Positions 18,039-25,749 of a stretch of 41,217 nucleotides of DNA are shown piece by piece. This DNA comes from JBDNFP01 sp041689775 (GTDB lineage Bacteria; Bacteroidota; Bacteroidia; Cytophagales; Spirosomataceae). Within the stretch, counting starts at the first letter, position 1. Every line of letters begins with the position of its first letter. The notes under the pieces were generated by a model that had not been told where the DNA came from, did not search any database, and saw only the letters and a list, made by a program, of their open reading frames with translations. Where the stretch lies: positions 1 through 41,217 of the forward strand of contig JBDNFP010000231.1 in the NCBI GenBank assembly GCA_041689775.1. The letters are read 5' to 3'. Both the position numbers and the translations under genes were made by a program.

Positions 18039-21000
18039 ATGCGTAGCCATTCCATTGCAGTACTTTTCGTTGGTTTGCTGGGTTGGGGTTGTACCCCAAC
18101 CCAACCCACCTTATTCAATCGATTGGACGCGTCCCAAACGGGTATTTCATTTGAAAATCAATTGAAGGAAAGTGAGCAGTGGAATATCTTGGCCTACGAA
18201 TACTACTACAATGGTGGTGGAGTGGCGGTAGGGGACTTCAATAATGATAGTTTGCCCGATATGTACTTTACCGGTAATCAGGTACCCAATAAGCTGTACC
18301 TGAATAAAGGCAACCTGAAATTTGAGGATATAACTGAGAAAGCAGGAGTTGCCGGCCGGGTTGACGGCTGGACCACGGGCGTCACGGTGGCGGATGTGAA
18401 CGGTGATGGAAACCTGGATATATACGTTTGTTACTCAGGACCGCTGGATGCCGCCAAACGTAAGAACCAACTTTTTATTAACAAGGGTAACCTGACCTTT
18501 ACGGATCAGGCGGAAGCTTACGGAGTGGCTGATGCGGGCTACTCTACCCAAGCTACCTTTTTGGATTATGATCGGGATGGCGACCTGGATTTGTTCGTCA
18601 TGAACCACAACTTGCGGAATTATGGCCGGAAAGAAGCTACGTTCTTAAAGAATTCCCGTGATCTAAACGCTGGAGATAATCTATACCAAAACGATGCCAC
18701 TGCCGGGAGTACCCCCCACTTTACCGAAGTAGGTGAGCAAGCAGGTATCCGGAGCAATCCGCTGGGCTTTGGCTTGGGAGTAGCGGTGTCAGACCTCAAT
18801 CACGACGGTTGGCCCGATCTGTTTGTGGGGAATGACTACGTTGAGGAAGACTACGTGTACCTCAATCAGCGGGATGGTACTTTCCGGGAGGTAGGTAAAG
18901 AATTAATGGGGCATTTCTCGTTTTCGACCATGGGCTGCGACATTGCCGATGTTAATAACGATACCTGGCCCGATGTGTTTTCGTTGGATATGCTACCCGC
19001 CGATAATGAGCGGCAAAAACTTTTAGCTTGGCCGGATAACTGGAACGTACAGCAATCTATGCTCGATAACGGGTTTCATTGGCAAAATATGCGCAATATG
19101 CTCCATGTTAGTCAGGGAGTATCCCCGTCATCAGGAGACGTGGCCCGGCCAATGTTCAGTGAAGTAGGGCAGCTAGCGGGTGTATCGAATACCGATTGGA
19201 GTTGGGGAGGACTGTTTGCAGATTTGGATAACGACGGCTTCAAGGATTTGTTCGTTTCCAATGGTTACGTACGCGATTATACCAACCTTAATTTTGTAAA
19301 ATACTACGCTGACGAGCAGATGGGTAGCGGCGGGAAAACATCCCTGCTCAAACATTTAGAGAAAATGCCCGCTACTCCTACGCATCAATTTATCTTCAAA
19401 AATAACGGAGACCTTACCTTTTCGGATAAAGTAAAGGAATGGGGGTTTGAAAAAAGTACCGTTGCTTGCGGTTCTGCCTACGCGGATCTGGATGGTGACG
19501 GCGATCTCGATCTGATTACGAATAATACCAACGAGCTCGCCGGGATCTATCAAAATACTACTCAGGAAACCGAAGCCCACTCCTATGTGCGGGTGGAGAT
19601 AGGGCATTCGGCTGCCTCGATGGGGGCAAAGGTGATTCTGTATGCGCAATCACAAACGCAGTGGCAGGAAAACTACCCTACCCGTGGATTTGAGTCTGCC
19701 TCAGCCGCACCGCTGCATTTCGGATTGGGGAGCGCTACCAAAATAGATTCGGTACGGGTAGTATGGCCGAATGGCCGCAGCCAATTGCTTCAATCGGTGG
19801 GGATTAATCAGACTCTGCGGTTAAAGGTCGCCGATGCAGCCGAAGGCCAATACCAGTATCCCACTTCTGATCCTTTACCGCTTTTGGAGCAAGTAGCTGC
19901 TCCTGATTTTACGCACCAGGAAGACAAGGTGGTGGACTTTAACCGTCAGATACTACTACCGCGTCAGTACTCCTACGAGGGACCTCGCTTAGCCAAAGCG
20001 GATCTGAACGGAGATGGTCGGGAAGATTTTTTTGTGGGTGGTGCTGCGGAACAAAGCGGAGCTGTTTTTCTTCAAAAAATGGACGGAAGCTTTGCGGCAT
20101 TACCGCAGCCTTCTTTGATGGAAGACGCTGGAACCGAAGATCGGGCCGCGGTTTTTCTGGATGCTGACGGCGACGGAGATCAGGATTTATACGTGGTAAG
20201 TGGGTCTTTTGATCTGCAACCGTTCGACGCCCGTCAGGAAGATCGCCTGTACCTGAACGATGGACGGGGTAAGCTATCCGTGGCTCCCATGGGCTACTTG
20301 CCGGGTATTCGCCGGAGTGGTAGCTGCGTGGTGGCCATGGACATGGACAAAGATGGAGATACCGATATCTTCGTCGGGGGTGGTCCTAGCCCGGGAGAGT
20401 TTCCTTACAATGCGGAAAGCTACTTCCTTGTCAACGACGGGAAAGGCCATTTTACTTCCTCAGACCTCGTAGGTTTGGGCTTATTGGCGGACGCTACCGT
20501 GGCTGACATCAATGCCGATGGCTGGCCCGATCTAGTGGTAGTAGGAGAGTGGATGCCGATTACTTATTTTATTAACGTAAAGGGTACGATTAACTTAACC
20601 CAAAAGCAAACGGTAGCGGGTACCAACGGTTTGTGGTTACGGATCAAAGAAGCAGATCTCGATCAGGACGGGGATGCTGATTTTGTGGTGGGTAATTGGG
20701 GACTGAATAATCCGTTCAGAAATACGACGGCGGAGCAACCCCTGCGCATGTACGCCAACGACTTTGACCGAAACAGCACCATTGACCCCTTTATTTCCTA
20801 CTATATTCAGGGAGTTGAGTACCCCTTGGCCGGGCGCGATGAGGCATTGGAGCAATACTTGCCTTTCCGGAAGAAATTTACAGACTATGCTTCCTACGCG
20901 CGGGCTACCTTTGGGGATTTATTCAGTCCGGAAGAAATTCAGAATGCCGATAAGCGCTTGGCGTCGCAGTTGCACTCAGGTATCCTGCTGAACAAAAAAG

Positions 21001-21323
21001 GAACGCTGACTTTTAAATCCCTACCATTAGCCGCGCAGCAGTTCCCGGTCACCGCCATTAGTGTTGATGATTTTGACAAGGATGGACTACCCGATATATT
21101 GCTGGCGGGGAACCTGACCAAAGTGCGCATCCGGATTGGAACCATGGATGCGGGGCATGGGTTGCTATTAAGAGGAGATGGAAAAGCCTCCTTTACTCCA
21201 TTGAAGAATAGCCGACTTGGGGTTGATTTGTCCGGTGAGGTGAAAGATATACTTGCGGTGGGGGGCAGCTGGATAGTCACCCGAAATAATGCCCCGATTA
21301 TAACGTTAAAGAGCAAGAGATAA
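18039..21323 (+). CDS. FG-GAP/VCBS repeat lipoprotein with UnbV/ASPIC domain, paralogue 3
   Basis: The 1094-residue product starts MRSHSIAVLFVGLLGWGC, with the lipid-attachment Cys at 18. The frame is open further upstream to 17889, but that part overlaps paralogue 2 in another frame and has no signal sequence, so ATG 18039, five bases after the previous stop, is chosen. FG-GAP repeats (YYNGGGVAVGDFNNDSLPDMY, DLDGDGDLDLITNN), a UnbV/ASPIC segment (ASMGAKVILYAQS, then DSVRVVWPNGRS) and a second repeat half follow. Some calcium loops are less regular than in the other two (DVNNDTWPD, DINADGWPD). The tight spacing suggests translational coupling. Confidence 0.88.
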   Translation: MRSHSIAVLFVGLLGWGCTPTQPTLFNRLDASQTGISFENQLKESEQWNILAYEYYYNGGGVAVGDFNNDSLPDMYFTGNQVPNKLYLNKGNLKFEDITEKAGVAGRVDGWTTGVTVADVNGDGNLDIYVCYSGPLDAAKRKNQLFINKGNLTFTDQAEAYGVADAGYSTQATFLDYDRDGDLDLFVMNHNLRNYGRKEATFLKNSRDLNAGDNLYQNDATAGSTPHFTEVGEQAGIRSNPLGFGLGVAVSDLNHDGWPDLFVGNDYVEEDYVYLNQRDGTFREVGKELMGHFSFSTMGCDIADVNNDTWPDVFSLDMLPADNERQKLLAWPDNWNVQQSMLDNGFHWQNMRNMLHVSQGVSPSSGDVARPMFSEVGQLAGVSNTDWSWGGLFADLDNDGFKDLFVSNGYVRDYTNLNFVKYYADEQMGSGGKTSLLKHLEKMPATPTHQFIFKNNGDLTFSDKVKEWGFEKSTVACGSAYADLDGDGDLDLITNNTNELAGIYQNTTQETEAHSYVRVEIGHSAASMGAKVILYAQSQTQWQENYPTRGFESASAAPLHFGLGSATKIDSVRVVWPNGRSQLLQSVGINQTLRLKVADAAEGQYQYPTSDPLPLLEQVAAPDFTHQEDKVVDFNRQILLPRQYSYEGPRLAKADLNGDGREDFFVGGAAEQSGAVFLQKMDGSFAALPQPSLMEDAGTEDRAAVFLDADGDGDQDLYVVSGSFDLQPFDARQEDRLYLNDGRGKLSVAPMGYLPGIRRSGSCVVAMDMDKDGDTDIFVGGGPSPGEFPYNAESYFLVNDGKGHFTSSDLVGLGLLADATVADINADGWPDLVVVGEWMPITYFINVKGTINLTQKQTVAGTNGLWLRIKEADLDQDGDADFVVGNWGLNNPFRNTTAEQPLRMYANDFDRNSTIDPFISYYIQGVEYPLAGRDEALEQYLPFRKKFTDYASYARATFGDLFSPEEIQNADKRLASQLHSGILLNKKGTLTFKSLPLAAQQFPVTAISVDDFDKDGLPDILLAGNLTKVRIRIGTMDAGHGLLLRGDGKASFTPLKNSRLGVDLSGEVKDILAVGGSWIVTRNNAPIITLKSKR

Positions 21324-21344
21324 GAGACTTACTGACTAAGGTCA

Positions 21345-21376
21345 TTTGTCAATACTTCTTGATTACCTTATCTTTG
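21345..21376 (+). promoter_or_regulatory. Bacteroidota promoter before the small unknown gene
   Basis: TTTG at 21345-21348 and TATCTTTG at 21369-21376 are separated by 20 bp, matching the -33/-7 pattern. The site lies between the third UnbV gene and ATG 21411, so the last two genes of the cluster can be expressed on their own. Confidence 0.65.
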
Positions 21377-21410
21377 TGGTAAGGAGGAGTTTGTAAGTAA
21401 TCGTTAATGA

Positions 21411-21950
21411 ATGAAACAAATTATAGCCACCGGATTCGTAGTACTGCTTCTGCTCAACGTGTTGGGGCAGTCGGTGGCGGTATTGTTCATTGAGGAGATC
21501 CACAATACTCCTGTATCAGCCAATCTTGGTGATGAATGGGTTGAAATAACAATACCCCTCTCCATTCCTTATGGTACTAGTTGGGAAAACGACGAACCCT
21601 CCGGACTAATCCGCTACGAAGATAAGTTTTACAATATCGTGGAGCAGCGTTACGAAAATGACTCTCTTTATACGGTAATGCAAGCTAACCTCAGCGCGCG
21701 TGAGCAGTTTTTTGCCCTGGCGGACAAGATTCAGCAGGAGTTCGGGCATGATAAAACTCAGGCGGGTAATCCCTTCGAAAAAAGCGCTAAACTGTTTTCA
21801 AGTGCTATCAAACACTACATGATTTCCGGGTGCCAGGTTACGTTTTTCTTGTGGGAAGTAGTAGGTCCCAGAACTACTTTTGCTGACTACGCGTTAGCCT
21901 ACCAAAATTTTGAACCTTCACCAGTCTCACCTCCCCCCGACTCCCTTTAA
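21411..21950 (+). CDS. Unknown membrane-anchored or exported protein
   Basis: The protein has 179 residues and is not recognised. One N-terminal hydrophobic segment (about 4-28) could be a signal or anchor; no lipobox is present. The rest is predicted extracytoplasmic, with VEITIPLSIPYGTSWENDEP and IRYEDKFYNIVEQRYENDSLY (about 45-86), a pattern resembling short Bacteroidota proteins of unknown function in which a 'y.g.mYDVV...gdt..y' segment follows an N-terminal anchor. The tail is proline-rich (PSPVSPPPDSL). It has its own promoter and lies between the UnbV genes and the haloperoxidase-like gene, so it may serve the same system (inference from position). Confidence 0.7.
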   Translation: MKQIIATGFVVLLLLNVLGQSVAVLFIEEIHNTPVSANLGDEWVEITIPLSIPYGTSWENDEPSGLIRYEDKFYNIVEQRYENDSLYTVMQANLSAREQFFALADKIQQEFGHDKTQAGNPFEKSAKLFSSAIKHYMISGCQVTFFLWEVVGPRTTFADYALAYQNFEPSPVSPPPDSL

Positions 21951-21975
21951 TCTTCGGTCACGTGCCGGGTACTAC

Positions 21976-22008
21976 GCTTTTCTCATCGTTTGAGAAAGCT
22001 GTTTTCTT
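21976..22008 (+). terminator. Possible weak terminator
   Basis: GCTTTTCTCA pairs with TGAGAAAGC (one bulge, loop TCGTT) and is followed by TGTTTTCTTG. It lies about 25 bp after the stop of the small unknown gene. The T-run is interrupted, so termination is uncertain. Confidence 0.4.
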
Positions 22009-22120
22009 GTACGTTGAAAATCGCAGCTAGCCTGATTCCATGGGTGATTTAACGACCCATATATGATGGAGAATTAGCGCTTCACTTCCTCCTTTACAAA
22101 CTCTGTTTACGAAATAACAC

Positions 22121-23488
22121 ATGAAAAAAATAAATATATTGGTAGTTCTATTGGCCGTCATTGCCTTTTTACCCAGCTGTCAAAAAACCACCACTCCCGA
22201 AGAATATAATAAATTGGCTTCTAACCCCGATCTATTTCACAATTTGGGTATACATCTGACGGACGTAATCATTCACGACATTTTCAAGCCACCGGTCGCT
22301 AGCCGGATATATGGCTACTCGTATATTGCTGCCTACGAGGCCCTGGCTCCGGGTTATCCCGAATACCAGTCGTTAAGTGGACAGCTCAATGGTCTTGAAG
22401 CTAGTCCACAGCCGGAAGCAGGTAAGGATTATTGCTTCCCTCTTGCTAGTGCCAAGGCATTTGCTGTGGTAGGACGTACCCTCACGTTTTCTGGTGATAT
22501 GTGGGATGAGTACGAAAAAGGTTTCTTCAAGAAGTACGAAGAAATGGGTATTCCCAGCGACGTTATTGAGCGTTCCGTTGCCTACGGTGAGCAGGTAGCA
22601 AACCACGTCATCAGCTATTCGAGCAAGGACAATTACAAGCAAATTCGGGGCTTTCGGTATACTGTTACCAACGAGCCGGGTACCTGGGTGCCAACGCCTC
22701 CTGCCTACGCCGATGCCTGCGAACCGATGTGGAACACGGTACGTCCGTTTACGCTGGATTCAGTGGCTCAGTTTAAGTGCCCTCCCCCAGCCAAATATGA
22801 CCTCAACGAGAAGAGTGAGTTTATGAGGCTCACCCGCGAAGTGTACGAAACAGGAAAAAACCTTACCGAGGATCAGCGTACTACGGCCTATTTCTGGGAT
22901 GATAATGCTTTTGTTACCAACGTAATAGGGCACGTGATGTTTGCCAATAAAAAAATGACACCTCCCGGTCATTGGTTGGCCATTACCCGCATCGTAACAA
23001 AACAAAAGAACCTGAGTCTGATTGAAGCTACGGAAGCCTACGCTATGGGCTCCATTGCGCTTTATGATGCTTTTATTTCTTGCTGGGATGAGAAATATAA
23101 GAGTATCCGTATTCGCCCGGAAACGGTGATTAATAACGGCTGGGATCCCGAATGGCGTCCTTACCTGGAAACTCCTGCGTTCCCGGAGTACGTTAGTGGG
23201 CACAGCTCTATTTCGGCGTCTTGCGGTACGATCCTAACCCATTTACTCGGAAATAATGTAGCTTTTACGGACACGACCGAGAAGAAATATGGCCACGGCG
23301 TGAAGTCCTTCAAATCTTTCGAGGAGGCCTACTGGGATGCTTCATACAGTCGGATGTACGGCGGTATCCACTACCGTGATGGAGTGGAAGAAGGTACCCA
23401 CCTTGGTCAGACGGTAGGTGAGTGGGTGTGGAAGAATGTAAAAACTCGCAAGAATCGCAAAGAAGAAGAGGTAGTAGCTGCTCGCTAG
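22121..23488 (+). CDS. Vanadium-haloperoxidase/PAP2-superfamily lipoprotein
   Basis: The 455-residue lipoprotein (LPS-C20) has a helical domain related to vanadium haloperoxidases and class-A acid phosphatases. The three oxyanion-binding motifs are present: K325-x6-R332-P333; S359-G360-H361 (preceded by V, not the usual P); S410-R411...H417. The Asp after the last His is three residues on (D420), whereas the phosphatase consensus has four. The enzyme could oxidise halides with peroxide or remove phosphate; motifs alone do not decide. Its start ATG 22121 directly precedes the signal peptide. No exact promoter box was found in the 170-bp gap upstream. A bidirectional terminator follows. Confidence 0.85.
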   Translation: MKKINILVVLLAVIAFLPSCQKTTTPEEYNKLASNPDLFHNLGIHLTDVIIHDIFKPPVASRIYGYSYIAAYEALAPGYPEYQSLSGQLNGLEASPQPEAGKDYCFPLASAKAFAVVGRTLTFSGDMWDEYEKGFFKKYEEMGIPSDVIERSVAYGEQVANHVISYSSKDNYKQIRGFRYTVTNEPGTWVPTPPAYADACEPMWNTVRPFTLDSVAQFKCPPPAKYDLNEKSEFMRLTREVYETGKNLTEDQRTTAYFWDDNAFVTNVIGHVMFANKKMTPPGHWLAITRIVTKQKNLSLIEATEAYAMGSIALYDAFISCWDEKYKSIRIRPETVINNGWDPEWRPYLETPAFPEYVSGHSSISASCGTILTHLLGNNVAFTDTTEKKYGHGVKSFKSFEEAYWDASYSRMYGGIHYRDGVEEGTHLGQTVGEWVWKNVKTRKNRKEEEVVAAR

Positions 23489-23529
23489 ACTTTCTTGAAC
23501 ATTGTGAAATAGATAGATCATTTCTGTAC

Positions 23530-23574
23530 AAAACGAAACCCTGCTGGTACTACCGGCAGGGTTTCGTTTTTATA
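23530..23574. terminator. Bidirectional terminator between convergent genes
   Basis: A 15-bp perfect stem (23530-23544 with 23556-23570; AAAACGAAACCCTGC and complement) has A-rich left and T-rich right flanks, so it can end transcripts from the haloperoxidase-like gene and, on the other strand, from nadB. Confidence 0.9.
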
Positions 23575-23594
23575 TTAAAGATTACGGTGGTGAA

Positions 23595-25196
23595 TTACTG
23601 ACGAACCAGCCGGTCACTTGCTTGCTTGATCGTATCCTGATTATAGTGCAGCCCTACGTTCTCGCGACGGGCCATCGCCATTTTAAGAACCAGGTAGGAC
23701 ACCGTGATCATATTTCTCAGCTCGCAAATAGCTACTGACACTTTGGATTCGCGGTATAGTTGTTCGTGTTCTTGATGCAGTAGTTCCAGACGGTCGTAAG
23801 CGCGTTTCATTCGTCGGTTAGTCCGGACAATACCTACGTAGTTGGACATGATGCTGTTTAATTCCCGTGTCATCTCGGTGACGAGTACCTGCTCCTCGGG
23901 GTGCGTCGTGCCGGAGTCGTCCCACTCTGGTATATTATCCTGAATCACGGCTTGCTCGTAGTTTTCAATTGTGTCGAGGTAGGCCCGGTGCCCAAATACC
24001 GCGGCTTCAAGTAGTGAGTTTGAGGCCAGACGGTTTGCCCCGTGAAGACCAGTAGCGGCGCATTCACCTACGGCGTACAAAAACTGAATATTGGTCTTCC
24101 CCCATTCATCTACCTTGATACCCCCGCACATGTAATGCTGGGCGGGTACAACAGGAATCATGTCTTGTTGGATGTCAATGCCAACATTAAGGCAGTATTC
24201 AGTGATGTTCGGAAAGTGTTCCAAAAACTTATCGTAGTCGAGGTGGCGTACGTCAAGATAAACGTTTTCTACTCCGTATTTTTTCATTTCGGAGTCAATG
24301 GCGCGGGCTACTATATCGCGGGGCGCGAGCGATAGGCGCTCGTCGTAATGCTCCATGAAGGTATTGCCGTCAGCGTGTTTCAGGATACCACCAAAGCCCC
24401 GGACTGCTTCCGAAATGAGGAAGGATGGCTTTTTACCGGGCTGAAATAAGCTGGTGGGGTGAAATTGAATGAACTCCATATTATCACAAATTCCCTTGGC
24501 CCGATATGCCATGGCGATTCCGTCGCCGGTAGCAATGGTGGGGTTGGTCGTACTTTGGTAAATATTACCGATGCCACCCGTTGCAACCAACGTGGTTTTG
24601 GCCGTAAACTTCTCCACCGAGCCAGTTTGGCGGTTGAGCACGTAAGCGCCAAAGCATTTAATATCTTCCCGGTAGCGGTAAACCGTTTCGCCCTGATGGT
24701 GCTGCGTGATGAGTTCAACCGCGTAGTAATGGGTATAGATGGTGATATTCTTAAAGCGTTTTACTTCTTCCAGCAAAGCGCGTTCTATTTCATAGCCCGT
24801 AATGTCTTTGAAGTGGAGAATCCGGTGGTCGGAATGTCCACCTTCTTTGGCCAGATCATAATCGCCGTCGCCTTCTTTATCGAACCGGGTACCGTAGTCG
24901 ATCAGCTCCTGAATGCGCTGAGGGCCTTCCCGAACCACTATTTCGACAATGTTACGCTTGTTGATGCCATCACCGGCATCCATCGTATCTTCGATGTGTT
25001 TTTCGAACGTATCTCCCTTGGCCCATACGGCCGCAATACCCCCTTGGGCGTATTTGGTGTTGGTTTCGTCGGCTTGTACCTTGGTAATTACCGCGATTGA
25101 AACATCTTCATTTCCTTCAAAATGACGGGCTATTTTAGCGGCATAGCTTAATCCGGCAATACCAGAACCTATGACTAGAAAATCGAATTGGGGCAT
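23595..25196 (-). CDS. nadB: L-aspartate oxidase NadB
   Basis: The protein has 533 residues and oxidises L-aspartate to iminoaspartate, the first step of de novo NAD synthesis. The N-terminal Rossmann motif VIGSGIAGLSYAAKIA (about 7-22) binds FAD. The fumarate-reductase-like region shows KYAQGGIAAVWA, EFIQFHPTSLF and the catalytic segment EAVRGFGGIL. HYMCGGIKVDEWG and GLHGANRLASNSLLEAAVFG complete the family pattern. It ends in a helical domain. NadA is two genes upstream on the same strand and uses its product, so the three genes probably form one transcript. The gap before nadB carries a palindromic repeat. Confidence 0.95.
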   Translation of the reverse strand: MPQFDFLVIGSGIAGLSYAAKIARHFEGNEDVSIAVITKVQADETNTKYAQGGIAAVWAKGDTFEKHIEDTMDAGDGINKRNIVEIVVREGPQRIQELIDYGTRFDKEGDGDYDLAKEGGHSDHRILHFKDITGYEIERALLEEVKRFKNITIYTHYYAVELITQHHQGETVYRYREDIKCFGAYVLNRQTGSVEKFTAKTTLVATGGIGNIYQSTTNPTIATGDGIAMAYRAKGICDNMEFIQFHPTSLFQPGKKPSFLISEAVRGFGGILKHADGNTFMEHYDERLSLAPRDIVARAIDSEMKKYGVENVYLDVRHLDYDKFLEHFPNITEYCLNVGIDIQQDMIPVVPAQHYMCGGIKVDEWGKTNIQFLYAVGECAATGLHGANRLASNSLLEAAVFGHRAYLDTIENYEQAVIQDNIPEWDDSGTTHPEEQVLVTEMTRELNSIMSNYVGIVRTNRRMKRAYDRLELLHQEHEQLYRESKVSVAICELRNMITVSYLVLKMAMARRENVGLHYNQDTIKQASDRLVRQ

Positions 25197-25219
25197 GAGT
25201 GATCAGTGAATGAGTGATT

Positions 25220-25274
25220 TGATGAATGATAGAATGATGTTTGATTCTATCATTCATCATTCAAAATTGAAAAT
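25220..25274. repeat. Palindromic repeat overlapping a gene end
   Basis: Arms 25220-25235 and 25244-25259 (core GATGAATGATAGAAT) form a perfect 16-bp inverted repeat with an 8-base loop. The right part, 25244-25274, matches 39795-39818 except for a 7-base ATCATTC insertion. It supplies the stop and last codons of the lipoprotein gene at 25250-25714. Confidence 0.85.
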
Positions 25275-25714
25275 TTTAACGTCAACTTCGTTACACGTGG
25301 TGGGTCGTAGACCGTACTTCGTGTTTCCATTTCAAAATGGTCTTTGTATACATTCCTTGGGTAAATATTCCAGCCGCCAGTTTTGGTGGCAGAGTCCCGC
25401 AGGGCGATCACATTTTGTGGTACGTATACTTTCCATTGAAAACGCTGCGTGGTGCTGTCGCCGGTAAAATGCCCTTCAAAGCTACCATCCTCGTTGAAAC
25501 GTACCCAGTCCATGTGGCGATCAAACCGTACTCCGCTAATGTGCGGGATATGACTGCCTCTCTTGAAAACCGGCGCTTCGTCCATTGCTATTTGTTCAAT
25601 GTACCAGCGATCTATTTCGGTCAGGCGTTCCAGGGCTTCCTGAACATCATCGGCGGGACGATGACAAGCGACCAAAGAACTAACACACATGATAAACCCA
25701 AGCAGATATTTCAT
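25250..25714 (-). CDS. Small lipoprotein of unknown function between nadA and nadB
   Basis: The protein has 154 residues, with a signal sequence and Cys near residue 17 (SSLVA-C). The mature part is mixed alpha/beta with SGVRFDRHMDWVRFNEDGSF and FQWKVYVPQNVIALRDS; no family is recognised. It follows nadA by 35 bp and precedes nadB, so it is probably co-transcribed. Its last residues (FSILNDE) are encoded by a palindromic repeat, so the original C-terminus may have been replaced. A role in NAD synthesis is not implied by its sequence, since the product is exported and NadA and NadB are cytoplasmic. Confidence 0.75.
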   Translation of the reverse strand: MKYLLGFIMCVSSLVACHRPADDVQEALERLTEIDRWYIEQIAMDEAPVFKRGSHIPHISGVRFDRHMDWVRFNEDGSFEGHFTGDSTTQRFQWKVYVPQNVIALRDSATKTGGWNIYPRNVYKDHFEMETRSTVYDPPRVTKLTLKFSILNDE

Positions 25715-25749
25715 CTAGTTATTATGTACTGCAAACACGCTTTGGTGGG

